From Pseudorhodoplanes sp. (GTDB taxonomy: Bacteria; Pseudomonadota; Alphaproteobacteria; Rhizobiales; Xanthobacteraceae): a stretch of DNA of 64,000 nucleotides. Below, in pieces: positions 15,795-24,400 of the stretch. Where the stretch lies: positions 1,256,332 through 1,320,331 of the forward strand of contig JAVSMS010000001.1 in assembly GCA_032027085.1 (NCBI GenBank). Direction: 5' to 3'. Every line of letters begins with the position of its first letter. Within the stretch, counting starts at the first letter, position 1. The translations under genes and the position numbers were made by a program. Under the pieces are notes generated by a model. It was not told the DNA's origin. It saw nothing but the letters and a program-made list of their open reading frames with translations, and searched no databases.

Positions 15795-15823
15795 CTTATA
15801 GTCCTATCTAGGAATATTGTCAA
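15795..15823 (-). promoter_or_regulatory. Consensus sigma-70 promoter for the candidate ncRNA
   Basis: Read on the minus strand: TTGACA at 15823-15818, a 17-base spacer, and TATAAG at 15800-15795. Transcription would start near 15788 and run directly into the hairpin-rich element. It is the closest match to the housekeeping consensus noticed anywhere in the window. Confidence 0.75.
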
Positions 15824-15926
15824 GAGGCAATCGAGCGCTTTTCGACACTCCTGTGGTGACGCGATCGCGCGCTGCTGGATCATGGAGAACAGGGATTGTG
15901 CGGGTGGTGGCGTGCCGAGTTTATTC

Positions 15927-15960
15927 GTCATGGCCGGCCCTGTTGTTCCGGCCGTGATGG
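15927..15960. repeat. Short palindrome GTCATGGCCGG / CCGGCCGTGAT
   Basis: A ten-base stem with one wobble (TCATGGCCGG/CCGGCCGTGA) around a ten-base loop. It resembles half of the GTCATG...CATGAC repeat at 56356 and lies between the ncRNA promoter and the terminator of the amidase-like gene. Confidence 0.5.
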
Positions 15961-15964
15961 TTCA

Positions 15965-16010
15965 TCAAAAATCCAGAGCCGCAGACACGATATCAATCGC
16001 GCTGCGGCTC
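15965..16010 (-). terminator. Rho-independent terminator of the amidase-like gene
   Basis: Read on the minus strand, a nine-base stem GAGCCGCAG/CTGCGGCTC encloses a 17-base loop and is followed by TGGATTTTTG. It lies about 80 bases after the stop codon of the gene at 16090-16755 and should stop its transcript before it reaches the ncRNA promoter. Confidence 0.7.
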
Positions 16011-16089
16011 CGGTGATCAATTCTGACTGATACAAACGCTACGCACCATCACGCCAGACGACGCAACTTCACGCAACGCATACGCAACG

Positions 16090-16755
16090 TCAGTTCGGCA
16101 TCACATAGGCGTACACGCGGCCGCGCGGATAGGTCGCTTCCGCGACGCGGCGATTGTGATTGCCGGAGATGATGATCGGATTGCCCGATTCATCGACGCC
16201 GGAGACGATGCCGACATGGCCGCCGCGCTTGCCGCGCGACATAACCGCGATGGCGCCGACCTGCGGGCCGGAAATGCGGCGGCCGTAGGAAGCGAAAGAG
16301 CTCGCCATGTCGGAGCCGGTGCCGTTACGCCCGGAACGTTCCAGAACCATGTTCATGAAACGCGCGCACCACAGTGCGCTCTTGCCGGTCGGATTGGTGC
16401 CGATATAGCGGCGCGCTTCGCTGACAAGTCCGCTGCCGCCGAAGCTGCCGAAGGAGCCGACGCCGGTGGTGGCGGCAGCGTAGGAATTGCGCGCGGCGCG
16501 CGCGGCCCGCCGCGACGCAGTGCGCGAAGCACGTGATGCGGGCACCGCCGCGACATTGCCGGGCGTGGCATAAAGCTGGCGGGCCTCACCGGCGAGAGCC
16601 GTTGCCGCCGGTGCCTGCATGACCTGCTGCACCTGATGACGCACGATTTTCTTCTTGTAGCGGCGCGCTTCCGCCGGAGCCGAGAAAAGCACGGCTCCAC
16701 AAAGTCCAAACGTACATGCCGCCCAAATGGCGGTCTTTTTCGAGTTGAGATTCAT
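16090..16755 (-). CDS. Secreted TIGR02594/CHAP-like putative peptidoglycan amidase
   Basis: A 221-residue protein with a signal peptide (residues 1-30, ending SAPAEA) and an Arg/Ala-rich linker (30-110). The C-terminal domain shows the NlpC/P60-CHAP fold residues: Cys130 in SALWCARF, His180 in GGHVGIVSG and Asn199 in SGNHNRR. These match the TIGR02594 family of cysteine peptidase-like proteins, which are thought to cleave peptidoglycan cross-links. The start at 16755 was chosen because the signal peptide begins there; the frame extends further upstream without sense. A good terminator follows. Confidence 0.8.
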   Translation of the reverse strand: MNLNSKKTAIWAACTFGLCGAVLFSAPAEARRYKKKIVRHQVQQVMQAPAATALAGEARQLYATPGNVAAVPASRASRTASRRAARAARNSYAAATTGVGSFGSFGGSGLVSEARRYIGTNPTGKSALWCARFMNMVLERSGRNGTGSDMASSFASYGRRISGPQVGAIAVMSRGKRGGHVGIVSGVDESGNPIIISGNHNRRVAEATYPRGRVYAYVMPN

Positions 16756-16834
16756 CAAATCGTCCCGTGTTGTTGTCCCTCGCTCGCGCGGACCCAGACG
16801 CCCCCACCGGGCTGCACGCGAGAACGCCACTGAG

Positions 16835-16843
16835 TTATCCACA
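16835..16843 (+). other. Single perfect DnaA-box sequence
   Basis: TTATCCACA matches the DnaA-box consensus exactly and lies about 90 bases upstream of the amidase-like gene. There is no cluster of such boxes, so it is not an origin. It may be chance or a DnaA-regulated site. Confidence 0.3.
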
Positions 16844-17024
16844 GGGGCGTCGGATGGCGCGATGACGACGGAACCGGGCGAGAATGCGACGGGAATCCGG
16901 CAAGCGATTCAATTTGCAGTAATGTTTCGCAACACTTGTGATCGCGAACGATTGTTGCGCGTCAACCGCCGGTATGCGCATGATGCAAGCAGATCATGCG
17001 TGAATAACGAATATTTATAATGGG

Positions 17025-17690
17025 TTAACGGCCGCGTGACAGCCGGAATACCGCCTGTTCGCCGAACAGATTCCAGAACCACCACGGCGCATTGATGCGC
17101 AGGCGCGAGCCCCAGGCATTGAGCGCGACCGCGGTCTCGATCTCAGCACCGATCTCCTCGCAGAGCTGGCGGAAATCGCGGATGGTGCAGAAGTGGATAT
17201 TTGGCGTGTCGTACCAGGTGTCCGGCAAATTGTCGGTGCGCGGCATGCGGCCGAGGAAGAGAAGCTTCAGCCGGATCTTCCAGTGGCCGAAATTCGGGAA
17301 TGACACGACGGCGTAATGGCCGATGCGCAACATGTGCTCCAGCACCTGGCGCGGCTGCCAGGTCGCCTGCAGCGTCTGTGACAGGATCACATAGTCAAAC
17401 GCGTCGTCCGGATAATCGGCGAGATCGGTATCGGCGTCGCCTTGGATCACGGCGAGGCCTTTGGCGACGCACTGGTTCACGCCCTCTCGCGAAATCTCGA
17501 TGCCGCGGCCGTCGATATCCTTTGTCTCGGTGAGAATCCGCAGCAGCTCGCCGTCGCCGCAGCCGACATCGAGCACGCGCGCGCCATGCTCGACCATGTC
17601 GGCGACCACCAGAAGGTCGACGCGCGCAGAACCGGGCGTGCGATTGGCATGGGCGTCGCGCTGCTGCGGCGGGCGGGCAAGCATGGTCAT
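17025..17690 (-). CDS. metW: Methionine biosynthesis protein MetW
   Basis: A 221-residue class I SAM-methyltransferase-fold protein. The SAM-binding motif [10 protein letters not shown] is at residues 41-50, and the MetW hallmarks follow: [33 protein letters not shown] and [15 protein letters not shown]. MetW is required with MetX for O-acetylhomoserine formation in many alpha- and betaproteobacteria, although no methyl transfer has been firmly assigned. Its ATG overlaps the metX stop by four bases, so the two are translated as a coupled pair. Confidence 0.95.
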   Translation of the reverse strand: MTMLARPPQQRDAHANRTPGSARVDLLVVADMVEHGARVLDVGCGDGELLRILTETKDIDGRGIEISREGVNQCVAKGLAVIQGDADTDLADYPDDAFDYVILSQTLQATWQPRQVLEHMLRIGHYAVVSFPNFGHWKIRLKLLFLGRMPRTDNLPDTWYDTPNIHFCTIRDFRQLCEEIGAEIETAVALNAWGSRLRINAPWWFWNLFGEQAVFRLSRGR

Positions 17691-18940
17691 GATTTCACCG
17701 GCAATCCGCGCGCATGCGCGGCGCCGTCGAGAAAGCCGCGCACGATGGCGAACAATTCCGGCTCATCGAGCAGGAAGGCGTCATGCCCCTTGTCGGTGAC
17801 GATCTCGGCGAAGGAGACACGCGCATTCGAGGCGTTCAGCGCATGCACGATGGCGCGAGATTCGGACGTGGGGAACAGCCAGTCGGACGTGAAGGAGACG
17901 ACGCAGATGCGCGTCTGCGTGTCCTTGAACGCGTTGGCAAGCACACCGTCATAATCGGCGGCGAGATCGAAATAGTCCATCGCCCGCGTCAGATAGAGAT
18001 AGGAATTGGCGTCGAAGCGCTCGACAAAGGAAATGCCCTGATGGCGCAGATAGCTCTCGACCTCGAAATCGGCGTCGAAGGAGAAGGTCGGGTTCTCGCG
18101 GTCCTGGAACTTGCGTCCGAATTTGCGATGCAAGGCAGCGTCCGACAGATAGGTGATGTGCGCGCCCATGCGCGCCACTGCAAGCCCGCGGCGCGGATTG
18201 GTGTTCTCGACGAGATAGCGGCCGCCGCGCCATTCCGGATCGGCCATGATCGCCTGACGGCCGACCTCGTGGAACGCAATGTTCTGCGCCGAATGCCGGG
18301 TGGCGCAGGCGATCGGCAACGCCGTGAAGACACGTTCCGGATAGCTCGCCGCCCATTGCAGCACCTGCATGCCGCCCATCGAGCCGCCGGCGATGGCGAA
18401 CAAGGTGCCGATGCCGAGATGATCGAGCAGCATCGCTTGTGCGCGGACCATGTCGCGGATGGTGATGACGGGAAAATCGAGCCCCCAGGGCTTTCCGGTT
18501 TTCGGATTGATGGACGCGGGTCCGGTGCTGCCCATGCAGGCGCCGATGACATTGGCGCAGACGACGAAATAGCGCTCGGTATCGATGGGACGCCCCGGGC
18601 CCACCATGGTCTCCCACCAGCCATTCTTCCGGGTCACCGGGTGAACGCTGGCGACATGCTGGTCGCCGGTCAGCGCATGGCAGATCAGCACGGCATTGCT
18701 GCGCGCGGAGTTGAGCGTGCCGTAGGTCTTGTAAGCAATCTGAAAGGGCGACAGCGCCACCCCGGCATCCAGCCTCAGCGGCTTGTCCGGACCGAAGCGG
18801 ACAATCTCGGAGTCGCGCGGATGATCGGCCTCGCGCGTCCCCGCGGCGTCCTTTGCCACGTTCAGATGTGCCTCAACCATACCGTAAAACCCGGACTCCC
18901 CGGTCCGGGCCGGGGCTGTCTTAGGTAGGCCCCCGGTCAT
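17687..18940 (-). CDS. metX: Homoserine O-acetyltransferase
   Basis: A 417-residue alpha/beta hydrolase-fold acyltransferase that makes O-acetyl-L-homoserine from homoserine and acetyl-CoA, the first committed step to methionine. The nucleophile Ser187 lies in AGGSMGGMQ, the catalytic Asp in FTSDWLFP and the His in [19 protein letters not shown] is the usual MetX loop. ATG at 18940 is preferred over an in-frame TTG three codons upstream; the first 20 residues are poorly conserved and MVEAHL at 18880 is an alternative. It is followed by metW with an ATGA overlap. Confidence 0.94.
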   Translation of the reverse strand: MTGGLPKTAPARTGESGFYGMVEAHLNVAKDAAGTREADHPRDSEIVRFGPDKPLRLDAGVALSPFQIAYKTYGTLNSARSNAVLICHALTGDQHVASVHPVTRKNGWWETMVGPGRPIDTERYFVVCANVIGACMGSTGPASINPKTGKPWGLDFPVITIRDMVRAQAMLLDHLGIGTLFAIAGGSMGGMQVLQWAASYPERVFTALPIACATRHSAQNIAFHEVGRQAIMADPEWRGGRYLVENTNPRRGLAVARMGAHITYLSDAALHRKFGRKFQDRENPTFSFDADFEVESYLRHQGISFVERFDANSYLYLTRAMDYFDLAADYDGVLANAFKDTQTRICVVSFTSDWLFPTSESRAIVHALNASNARVSFAEIVTDKGHDAFLLDEPELFAIVRGFLDGAAHARGLPVKS

Positions 18941-19012
18941 TTCTGTCAATGTTTTCTTTGATTTGGCGGCCTGCCCACTCTATCAAGGCTGCGCCCAGTG
19001 AATTTGAACCTT

Positions 19013-19146
19013 ATCCTGAGGAGGCGGCCAACGGGTCCGCGCAAAGCGCGGCCCGATGGTAAATTCCGCCGTCTCGAAGGATGAAGCCAATGCAGGGCGC
19101 CCCATTCTTCGAGACGCATCGCCTCGCGATGCTCCTCAGGATGAGG
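19013..19146. repeat. Long imperfect palindrome (CCTGAGGAGG family)
   Basis: The element opens with ATCCTGAGGAGGCGGCC and closes with GCTCCTCAGGATGAGG. Its middle contains the inverted pair CGTCTCGAAGGATGAAG and CATTCTTCGAGACGCAT. This is a recognisable intergenic repeat wording of Bradyrhizobiaceae-type genomes. It fills the divergent gap between metX and the chorismate mutase gene and ends 14 bases before the latter's start codon. Confidence 0.65.
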
Positions 19147-19160
19147 CGTTGGAAGCAGAG

Positions 19161-20027
19161 ATGTCCGAGAATACCAAAGCTCCATCCCTTGCCGCTCTGC
19201 GCGCCGAAATCGACCGCATCGACGAAAGCATGCACAGGCTGCTGATCGAGCGCAGCCAGATCATCGAGAACCTCATCAAGGTGAAGGGCACGCAGGAATC
19301 CGGCTCCGCCTTTCGGCCGGCGCGCGAAGCCGCGATGATGCGGCGGCTGGTGCAGCGGCATCAAGGCATCCTGCCGCTCGATACCGTCGAGAGCATCTGG
19401 CGCGTGATCATCGCCACCTTCACGCATGTGCAGGCGCCGTATGCGGTGCATGCCGACATTACAGCGGGCGAGCCCGCCATGCGCGACAGCGCGCGCTTTC
19501 ATTTCGGATTCACGGTGCCGCTCAAGGAACATGCCGGCGCCGGTGGCGTGGTCGCCGCGGTGACGACATCAAAGGGCGACCTCGGGCTGGTGCCGGCAAC
19601 GGAAATCGCCGGCGCGGGGGCCTGGTGGACGGCTTTGGAGGCGGAGGCGGCGCCCAAGATCATCGCCCGGCTGCCCTTCGTCGAGCGGCCCGACCACCCG
19701 GCCTCGCTGCCGGTCTTCGCGATTTCTCGATCCGCGCCGGACGCGGTGGCGACCGACGTGCAGGTCTACAGCGTGCGGGTGTCGGGCTGGAGCGCCAAAG
19801 CAGCAAAGGTGCTGGCCGGCCTCGCCGAGGCCGTCGCAGTGCCGGACGGCGCCTACGACGGGGCGGCCCTGCTGATTTCGGTGCCGCAGAACCGGAATCT
19901 CAGCGATATCACCGATGCCCTTATCGGGGCCGGGGTGTCGATCCGCTCGACGGCCCTCGTCGGCAGCCACGCAAGTCGCTATACGGTCACCGGCGGCGGG
20001 CAGCCGGAACCGGCGGCGCGCCCCTAA
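19161..20027 (+). CDS. Chorismate mutase (AroQ type) with C-terminal extension
   Basis: A 288-residue protein. Residues 8-95 form an AroQ chorismate mutase domain (LAALRAEIDRIDESMHRLLIERSQ, then VKGTQ, FRPAREAAMMRRLV), which converts chorismate to prephenate. The remaining 190 residues contain no prephenate dehydratase TRF motif. They are typical of long alphaproteobacterial chorismate mutases and end in a segment resembling a small regulatory domain (VPQNRNLSDITDALI). The gene leads the aromatic amino acid set with hisC and tyrC on the same strand, feeding prephenate to TyrC. Confidence 0.85.
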   Translation: MSENTKAPSLAALRAEIDRIDESMHRLLIERSQIIENLIKVKGTQESGSAFRPAREAAMMRRLVQRHQGILPLDTVESIWRVIIATFTHVQAPYAVHADITAGEPAMRDSARFHFGFTVPLKEHAGAGGVVAAVTTSKGDLGLVPATEIAGAGAWWTALEAEAAPKIIARLPFVERPDHPASLPVFAISRSAPDAVATDVQVYSVRVSGWSAKAAKVLAGLAEAVAVPDGAYDGAALLISVPQNRNLSDITDALIGAGVSIRSTALVGSHASRYTVTGGGQPEPAARP

Positions 20028-20034
20028 CAGATGG

Positions 20035-20143
20035 GTCATCGCCCGCGCAAGCGGGCGATCCAGTAACCCCCTGACGGCCTTGGCGCATTGCCTCAGCCTG
20101 AAACACGGTGATTACTGGATGCCCCGCTTTTGCGGGGCATGAC
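20035..20143. repeat. Bipartite palindromic repeat (REPIN-like), chorismate mutase-hisC gap
   Basis: The left arm GTCATCGCCCGCGCAAGCGG and the right arm GCCCCGCTTTTGCGGGGCAT are each hairpins. GATCCAGTAA and TTACTGGATG pair across the 55-base centre, so the whole 109-base element folds into one long structure bounded by GTCAT and ATGAC. Related copies lie at 22386, 30435, 34792 and 62841. Confidence 0.75.
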
Positions 20144-20164
20144 GGAACAATGAGGATTGTTGCA

Positions 20165-21268
20165 ATGACTGCCCCCTTGCGTCCGCAGCCGCGTCCCGGC
20201 GTGCTCGATATCGCGGCCTATGTGCCGGGAAAGAGCAGCGCGCCCGGCGTCGCCAAGGTGTTCAAGCTCTCCTCGAACGAGAGCCCACTTGGTCCGAGTC
20301 CGAAGGCAATCGAGGCCTACCGGCATTGCGCGGAGCATCTTGAGGATTATCCGGACGGCGCGGCAACCGAGCTGCGTGAGGCGATCGGCCGAACCTATGG
20401 CCTCGATCCGGACCGCATCATCTGCGGCGCGGGATCGGACGATCTGCTGAATCTTCTGGCGCGCGCCTATCTCGCCGACGGGGATGAGGCGATCCACACC
20501 ACGCACGGCTTTCTCATGTACCCGATCGCAGCTTTGGGCGCCGGCGCCAAGCCCGTGGTCGCGGCGGAAAAGAATTACACTGCGGACGTCGACGCCATCA
20601 TCAAGGCTGTGACGCCGAGAACCAAGATCGTGTTCCTCGCCAACCCGAACAATCCGACCGGCACTTACGTTCCGTTCGACGAGGTGAAGCGTCTGCACCG
20701 CGCGCTGCCGCCGCATGTGCTGCTGGTGCTCGACGCAGCCTATGCGGAATATGTGACCAAGAATGACTACGAATCCGGCATCGAACTGGTGGCGACATCC
20801 GAGAATGTCGTGATGTGCCGGACGTTCTCAAAGATCCACGGGCTCGCGGCGTTGCGCGTCGGCTGGATCTATGGGCCGGCGCATATCATCGACGCGCTCA
20901 ACCGTATCCGCGGACCGTTCAACGTCAACGCGCCGGCGATCGCCGCCGGGGTGGCGGCGCTCGCCGACACCGCGCATCTGGAGAAATCGCGCGCACACAA
21001 CGAGAAGTGGCTGCCCTGGCTGACCGAGGAGATTTCAAAACTCGGACTCACGGTCACGCCCAGCGTCGCCAATTTCATTCTCATCCACTTCCCGGACACG
21101 CCGGGCAAGACGGCGGCGGAGGCCGACAAGGTGCTCACGTCGAAAGGCTGCGTGCTGCGCGCGGTGAAGGCCTATCACCTGCCGAACGCGTTGCGCATGA
21201 GCGTCGGCACCGAGGAGGCGAACCGGCTGGTGGTGAATACACTGGCCGAGTTCATAGGGAAGGCATGA
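20165..21268 (+). CDS. hisC: Histidinol-phosphate aminotransferase (or aromatic aminotransferase HisC type)
   Basis: A 367-residue class I/II PLP aminotransferase. It transfers the amino group from glutamate to imidazole-acetol phosphate in histidine synthesis; relatives also transaminate aromatic keto acids. The PLP lysine is Lys223 in [27 protein letters not shown] (160-169) and LDAAYAEY (189-196) are also present. Its position between chorismate mutase and prephenate dehydrogenase suggests aromatic transamination as well. Start MTAPLRPQ at 20165 is preferred; an ATG five codons upstream is possible. Confidence 0.9.
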   Translation: MTAPLRPQPRPGVLDIAAYVPGKSSAPGVAKVFKLSSNESPLGPSPKAIEAYRHCAEHLEDYPDGAATELREAIGRTYGLDPDRIICGAGSDDLLNLLARAYLADGDEAIHTTHGFLMYPIAALGAGAKPVVAAEKNYTADVDAIIKAVTPRTKIVFLANPNNPTGTYVPFDEVKRLHRALPPHVLLVLDAAYAEYVTKNDYESGIELVATSENVVMCRTFSKIHGLAALRVGWIYGPAHIIDALNRIRGPFNVNAPAIAAGVAALADTAHLEKSRAHNEKWLPWLTEEISKLGLTVTPSVANFILIHFPDTPGKTAAEADKVLTSKGCVLRAVKAYHLPNALRMSVGTEEANRLVVNTLAEFIGKA

Positions 21269-21285
21269 GCACCACTGACAAACCT

Positions 21286-21402
21286 CGTGTCCCGGGTGCA
21301 GTGCAGCGTGTAACGCTGCGCTGCAGACCCGGGACCGATTTCAACTCTCATGGGTCCCGGCTCTGCGGCACAACGCTTGCGTTGCGCCGCGTCCGGGACA
21401 CG
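21286..21402. repeat. Double palindrome of the GTCCCGGG family in the hisC-tyrC gap
   Basis: Two neighbouring hairpins. The first is GTCCCGGGTGCAGTGCAGCG with its inverted copy CGCTGCGCTGCAGACCCGGG. The second is GGTCCCGGCTCTGCGGC with its inverted GCCGCGTCCGGGAC. The element occupies almost the entire 142-base gap between hisC and tyrC, so it would lie within any shared transcript. Confidence 0.65.
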
Positions 21403-21410
21403 ATGCCGAG

Positions 21411-22379
21411 ATGACTACCCCTCCCCTCATTTCGAAACTCGCCCTGATCGGCGCCGGGCTGATCGGCGGATCGATTGCGCGTGCGGCGCGCGCATCGGGC
21501 GCAGCAAAAACCATCGTCGCCACCGCGCGCTCTCCGGAGACGCGGCGGCGGGTGATGGAGCTTGGCTTTGCCGATCAGGTGACGGACACAAATGCCGAAG
21601 CGGTGAAGGACGCTGACCTTGTCATCGTCTCGATCCCGGTCGGGGCATCGGGCGCGGTGGCGAAGGAGATCGGTCCGCACCTGAAGACAGGCGCGATCCT
21701 TTCGGACGTCGGTTCGGTCAAGGGCTCGGTGGTGCGCGACATGGCGCCCTTCGTGCCGGAGGGCGTGCATTTCATCCCCGCGCATCCGGTCGCCGGCACG
21801 GAAAATTCCGGCCCCGATTCGGGCTTCGCGGAATTGTTCGTCAATCGCTGGTGCATCCTCACGCCGGTGCACGGCACTGAAGACGCCGCGACCGAAAAGC
21901 TGAAAGCGTTCTGGGAAAAGCTCGGCGCCAAGGTCGCCACCATGACGCCGGAGCATCACGATCTGGTGCTGGCGATCACCAGCCATCTGCCGCATCTGAT
22001 CGCCTACACCATCGTCGGCACCGCCAACGAACTCGGCGAGGTGACGGAATCCGAAGTGCTGAATTACTCCGCCGGCGGCTTCCGCGATTTCACCCGCATC
22101 GCCGCCTCCGATCCGACCATGTGGCGCGACGTGTTCCTGCACAACAAGGAGGCCGTCTTGGAAATGCTCGGCACCTTCAACGAGGATCTCGCCAAGCTCA
22201 CGCGCGCAATCCGGCGCGGCGACGGCGAAGCCCTGTTCGAGCATTTCAGCCGCACCCGTGCGATCCGGCGCGGCATCATCACCATCGGACAGGATTCGGC
22301 CGCGCCGGATTTCGGCCGCAAGCACGCGCCGCTGCCGGGCGCGCCGATTGCGCGGCCCTATGCGATGGATGGGGATTGA
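21411..22379 (+). CDS. tyrC: Prephenate/arogenate dehydrogenase
   Basis: A 322-residue TyrA-family oxidoreductase that decarboxylates prephenate (or arogenate) with NAD(P)+ on the route to tyrosine. The Rossmann motif GAGLIGG spans residues 14-20. Further landmarks are LSDVGSVKGSV, PAHPVAGTENSGPDSG and the helical C-terminal domain with the ITSHLPHLIAYTIV segment. No ACT or chorismate mutase domain is fused; that activity is supplied by the gene at 19161. The choice between prephenate and arogenate cannot be settled from sequence. Confidence 0.9.
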   Translation: MTTPPLISKLALIGAGLIGGSIARAARASGAAKTIVATARSPETRRRVMELGFADQVTDTNAEAVKDADLVIVSIPVGASGAVAKEIGPHLKTGAILSDVGSVKGSVVRDMAPFVPEGVHFIPAHPVAGTENSGPDSGFAELFVNRWCILTPVHGTEDAATEKLKAFWEKLGAKVATMTPEHHDLVLAITSHLPHLIAYTIVGTANELGEVTESEVLNYSAGGFRDFTRIAASDPTMWRDVFLHNKEAVLEMLGTFNEDLAKLTRAIRRGDGEALFEHFSRTRAIRRGIITIGQDSAAPDFGRKHAPLPGAPIARPYAMDGD

Positions 22380-22385
22380 TTTTTG

Positions 22386-22469
22386 GTCGTCTTCGCCTGC
22401 GAAAGCGGGGGATCCGTAAATACAAGGCCTTCGGTGACTCCTGGATGCCCCGCTTGCGCGGGGCATGAC
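22386..22469. repeat. Bipartite palindromic repeat (REPIN-like), tyrC 3' side
   Basis: Arms GTCGTCTTCGCCTGCGAAAGCGGG and GCCCCGCTTGCGCGGGGCATGAC flank a 40-base centre, with GATCCGT and ACTCCTGGATG as degenerate inner pairs. The left arm is less perfect than in the copy at 20035. It lies between the convergent tyrC and DUF2125 genes, ending eight bases before the DUF2125 stop. Confidence 0.65.
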
Positions 22470-22477
22470 CACCCTGC

Positions 22478-23629
22478 CTAAAACAACGGCCCCACCTTCC
22501 CGAGCCGAATCGGGCCAAGCTGAATCTCACCGTCGACGACGCGCAGCGGCAGTCGCACAGCCTTGCGGCCTTCTAGTTCCGCCGGTTGTCCCAGCAATGC
22601 CGCGCCGGCGGCAACGCCAAGCCCCGCACGCTGACGTGCAAGCCCGCCGAGTCCGGGAATCATGCGATCCAGCGAATTGAAGGCAGAATCGAGTTTCTGC
22701 GCCGCAGCACTGTCGGCCCGCACCAGTTGGTCGGCATTGAGCGCCGGCAGGAGCTTGTCGAGACCCGCCACCGTCACCTGTAACTCGCCGTTCAATTGTC
22801 CGGCCGGATTCAGCGTGAGTGTTCCCGCCGCAACAGCAAGCGCCTCGCCCTGGCGGATGCGCGCGGCGCGCACTTCGATACGGCCGTTCCCCTGCTGGAT
22901 TTCGCGGAAACGCTGTACCCAGGGTTTCGGATCGAAATTCTGCAAACCGACAAGCTGGGTGTCGATGTCGGCGTCGAAAGGTTGCTCGGCGAGCGGATGC
23001 AGGCTCGGCGCCACGGCGCCGACGAGATTGAGCGCAAGATCGATCACCGGCTTGTCGCGCACGGTGCCGCCGGCAAGACGCCCGTGCAGTTCGGCGTGCT
23101 TTGCGGTGAATGTCCGTTCTGGCGCGGCGCCATCATGCCGGTCCAGCACGGGATCATCGAACACAATCGAGACGCGCTCGGGTTGCCGCGGCGTCCCGCG
23201 TATCGACGCACGTCCAAGCGACCAGTTGGCAGCGAGCTTCGCCGGCTGGCCGGGATCGGCCACCGAGAGCGGACCGTCGAATTCGGCGATCAGATGATTC
23301 GGCTGATAGATCTGCAGAGCCACCAGAAGATCGGCGGCGCGCAGGGCGACCGGCGGCCGGGTCGAGCCAAATTCAGCCTGCGGATTGGTGCAGCGGACTT
23401 CGATGCGGAACGGGAAGCCACCGACGCTCTCCTGCGCGCAGCCATACACGCGGCCGGACTTTGCCTCACGCTGGCGCCAGTCGATGATGATGTCCTGCGC
23501 CTTGTCGGCGGCGTAGAACCAGAACGCGCTCCAGCCACCCGCCAGAATGATCAGGATGAGCACGGGCACCAACAGCGGCCAGGATCGGCGCCGGGCCGGC
23601 TCGGGATAATCCATCCTGTATGAATCCAT
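22478..23629 (-). CDS. DUF2125 family membrane-anchored protein
   Basis: A 383-residue protein with a single N-terminal membrane anchor (about 17-40) and a long periplasmic beta-rich domain. Family traits are the GCAQESVGGFPFRIEVRC segment with two cysteines (probably disulfide-bonded) and repeated Leu/Asp-rich strands. DUF2125 is an alphaproteobacterial periplasmic family whose role is not established; its lengthy beta-structure recalls envelope lipid-transport proteins (inference). The gene is convergent with tyrC across a repeat and divergent from the ChaC-like gene. Confidence 0.82.
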   Translation of the reverse strand: MDSYRMDYPEPARRRSWPLLVPVLILIILAGGWSAFWFYAADKAQDIIIDWRQREAKSGRVYGCAQESVGGFPFRIEVRCTNPQAEFGSTRPPVALRAADLLVALQIYQPNHLIAEFDGPLSVADPGQPAKLAANWSLGRASIRGTPRQPERVSIVFDDPVLDRHDGAAPERTFTAKHAELHGRLAGGTVRDKPVIDLALNLVGAVAPSLHPLAEQPFDADIDTQLVGLQNFDPKPWVQRFREIQQGNGRIEVRAARIRQGEALAVAAGTLTLNPAGQLNGELQVTVAGLDKLLPALNADQLVRADSAAAQKLDSAFNSLDRMIPGLGGLARQRAGLGVAAGAALLGQPAELEGRKAVRLPLRVVDGEIQLGPIRLGKVGPLF

Positions 23630-23782
23630 GCGGCGGTTCCGGTGGTAGGTATTGCTGTGAGGGCCCCAAATGCGGCGTTTCGATGAACAGGCCCCGGCTG
23701 GCAGGATATCGTTTGGATTGCGAGCGCCGCCACCTCCTGTTACCCGAAGCGGGACGCCTTTTGCGGACTATTTTTCCCACCC

Positions 23783-24400
23783 ATGAATCTTGCCATCGAC
23801 GAAATTCCGGAAGACTTGTGGGTGTTCGGATACGGCTCGCTGATGTGGCGGCCGGGCTTTCCCTTTGCCGAGAAAGTACCGGCGCGAATGACCGGGCTGC
23901 ATCGATCTCTCTGCGTCTATTCCTTCGTCCACCGCGGCACGCCGGAACATCCCGGGCTGGTGCTGGGCCTCGATCGCGGCGGCGCCTGCCGCGGCATCGC
24001 TTTTCGCGTCACTATGGCAGATCGCAGCAAGACTCTTCGCTATCTCCGGGAACGCGAGCAGGTCACCTCGGTCTATGTGGAGACACTGCGCGGCGTCTGG
24101 CTCACGACTCAGCCGGAGCGACGGGTGCAAGCCCTGACCTATGTCGTCGACCGCGGACACCCGCAATATGCCGGGCGGCTGTCACTCGACGAACGGCTGC
24201 ATCATATCCGGCAGGGACACGGACAATCCGGCGCCAATCGTGACTATGTGCTGTCCACGGTGCAGACACTTGAGTCGATGGGGTGCCGCGACACCGAGCT
24301 CCATAAGCTGGCCGAGCGGCTGAAAGGCGGCCATGACGGCCACGCGGCGGTCGGTGCTCACGCGGCTCTTGTCACGCCTGCGCGTTCAAGCTCCCGCTGA
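23783..24400 (+). CDS. ChaC-like gamma-glutamylcyclotransferase
   Basis: A 205-residue protein with the gamma-glutamylcyclotransferase signature FGYGSLMW at residues 15-22, a SLCVYSFVHRGTPEHPGLVLGL segment and YLREREQ supplying the expected acidic catalytic residue. ChaC-type enzymes degrade glutathione to 5-oxoproline and Cys-Gly in the cytoplasm. Its 3' end overlaps the convergent plsC gene by 43 bases, so the last 14 residues are coded opposite plsC codons. Confidence 0.87.
   Translation: MNLAIDEIPEDLWVFGYGSLMWRPGFPFAEKVPARMTGLHRSLCVYSFVHRGTPEHPGLVLGLDRGGACRGIAFRVTMADRSKTLRYLREREQVTSVYVETLRGVWLTTQPERRVQALTYVVDRGHPQYAGRLSLDERLHHIRQGHGQSGANRDYVLSTVQTLESMGCRDTELHKLAERLKGGHDGHAAVGAHAALVTPARSSSR

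Noticed and set aside
16835-16843. Replication origin near the DnaA box, given rpmH and rnpA nearby
   Set aside because: Only one DnaA box is seen, with no dnaA, dnaN or AT-rich unwinding region. In alphaproteobacteria the rpmH operon is usually not at the origin.
18941-19012. Possible SAM-II/SAM-V-type riboswitch upstream of metX
   Set aside because: The leader has GCAGCCTTGATAGAG and CAAATCAAAG wording reminiscent of these aptamers, and metX is a classic location. However, I could not build the required pseudoknot with paired loop and tail. A covariance-model scan would decide.
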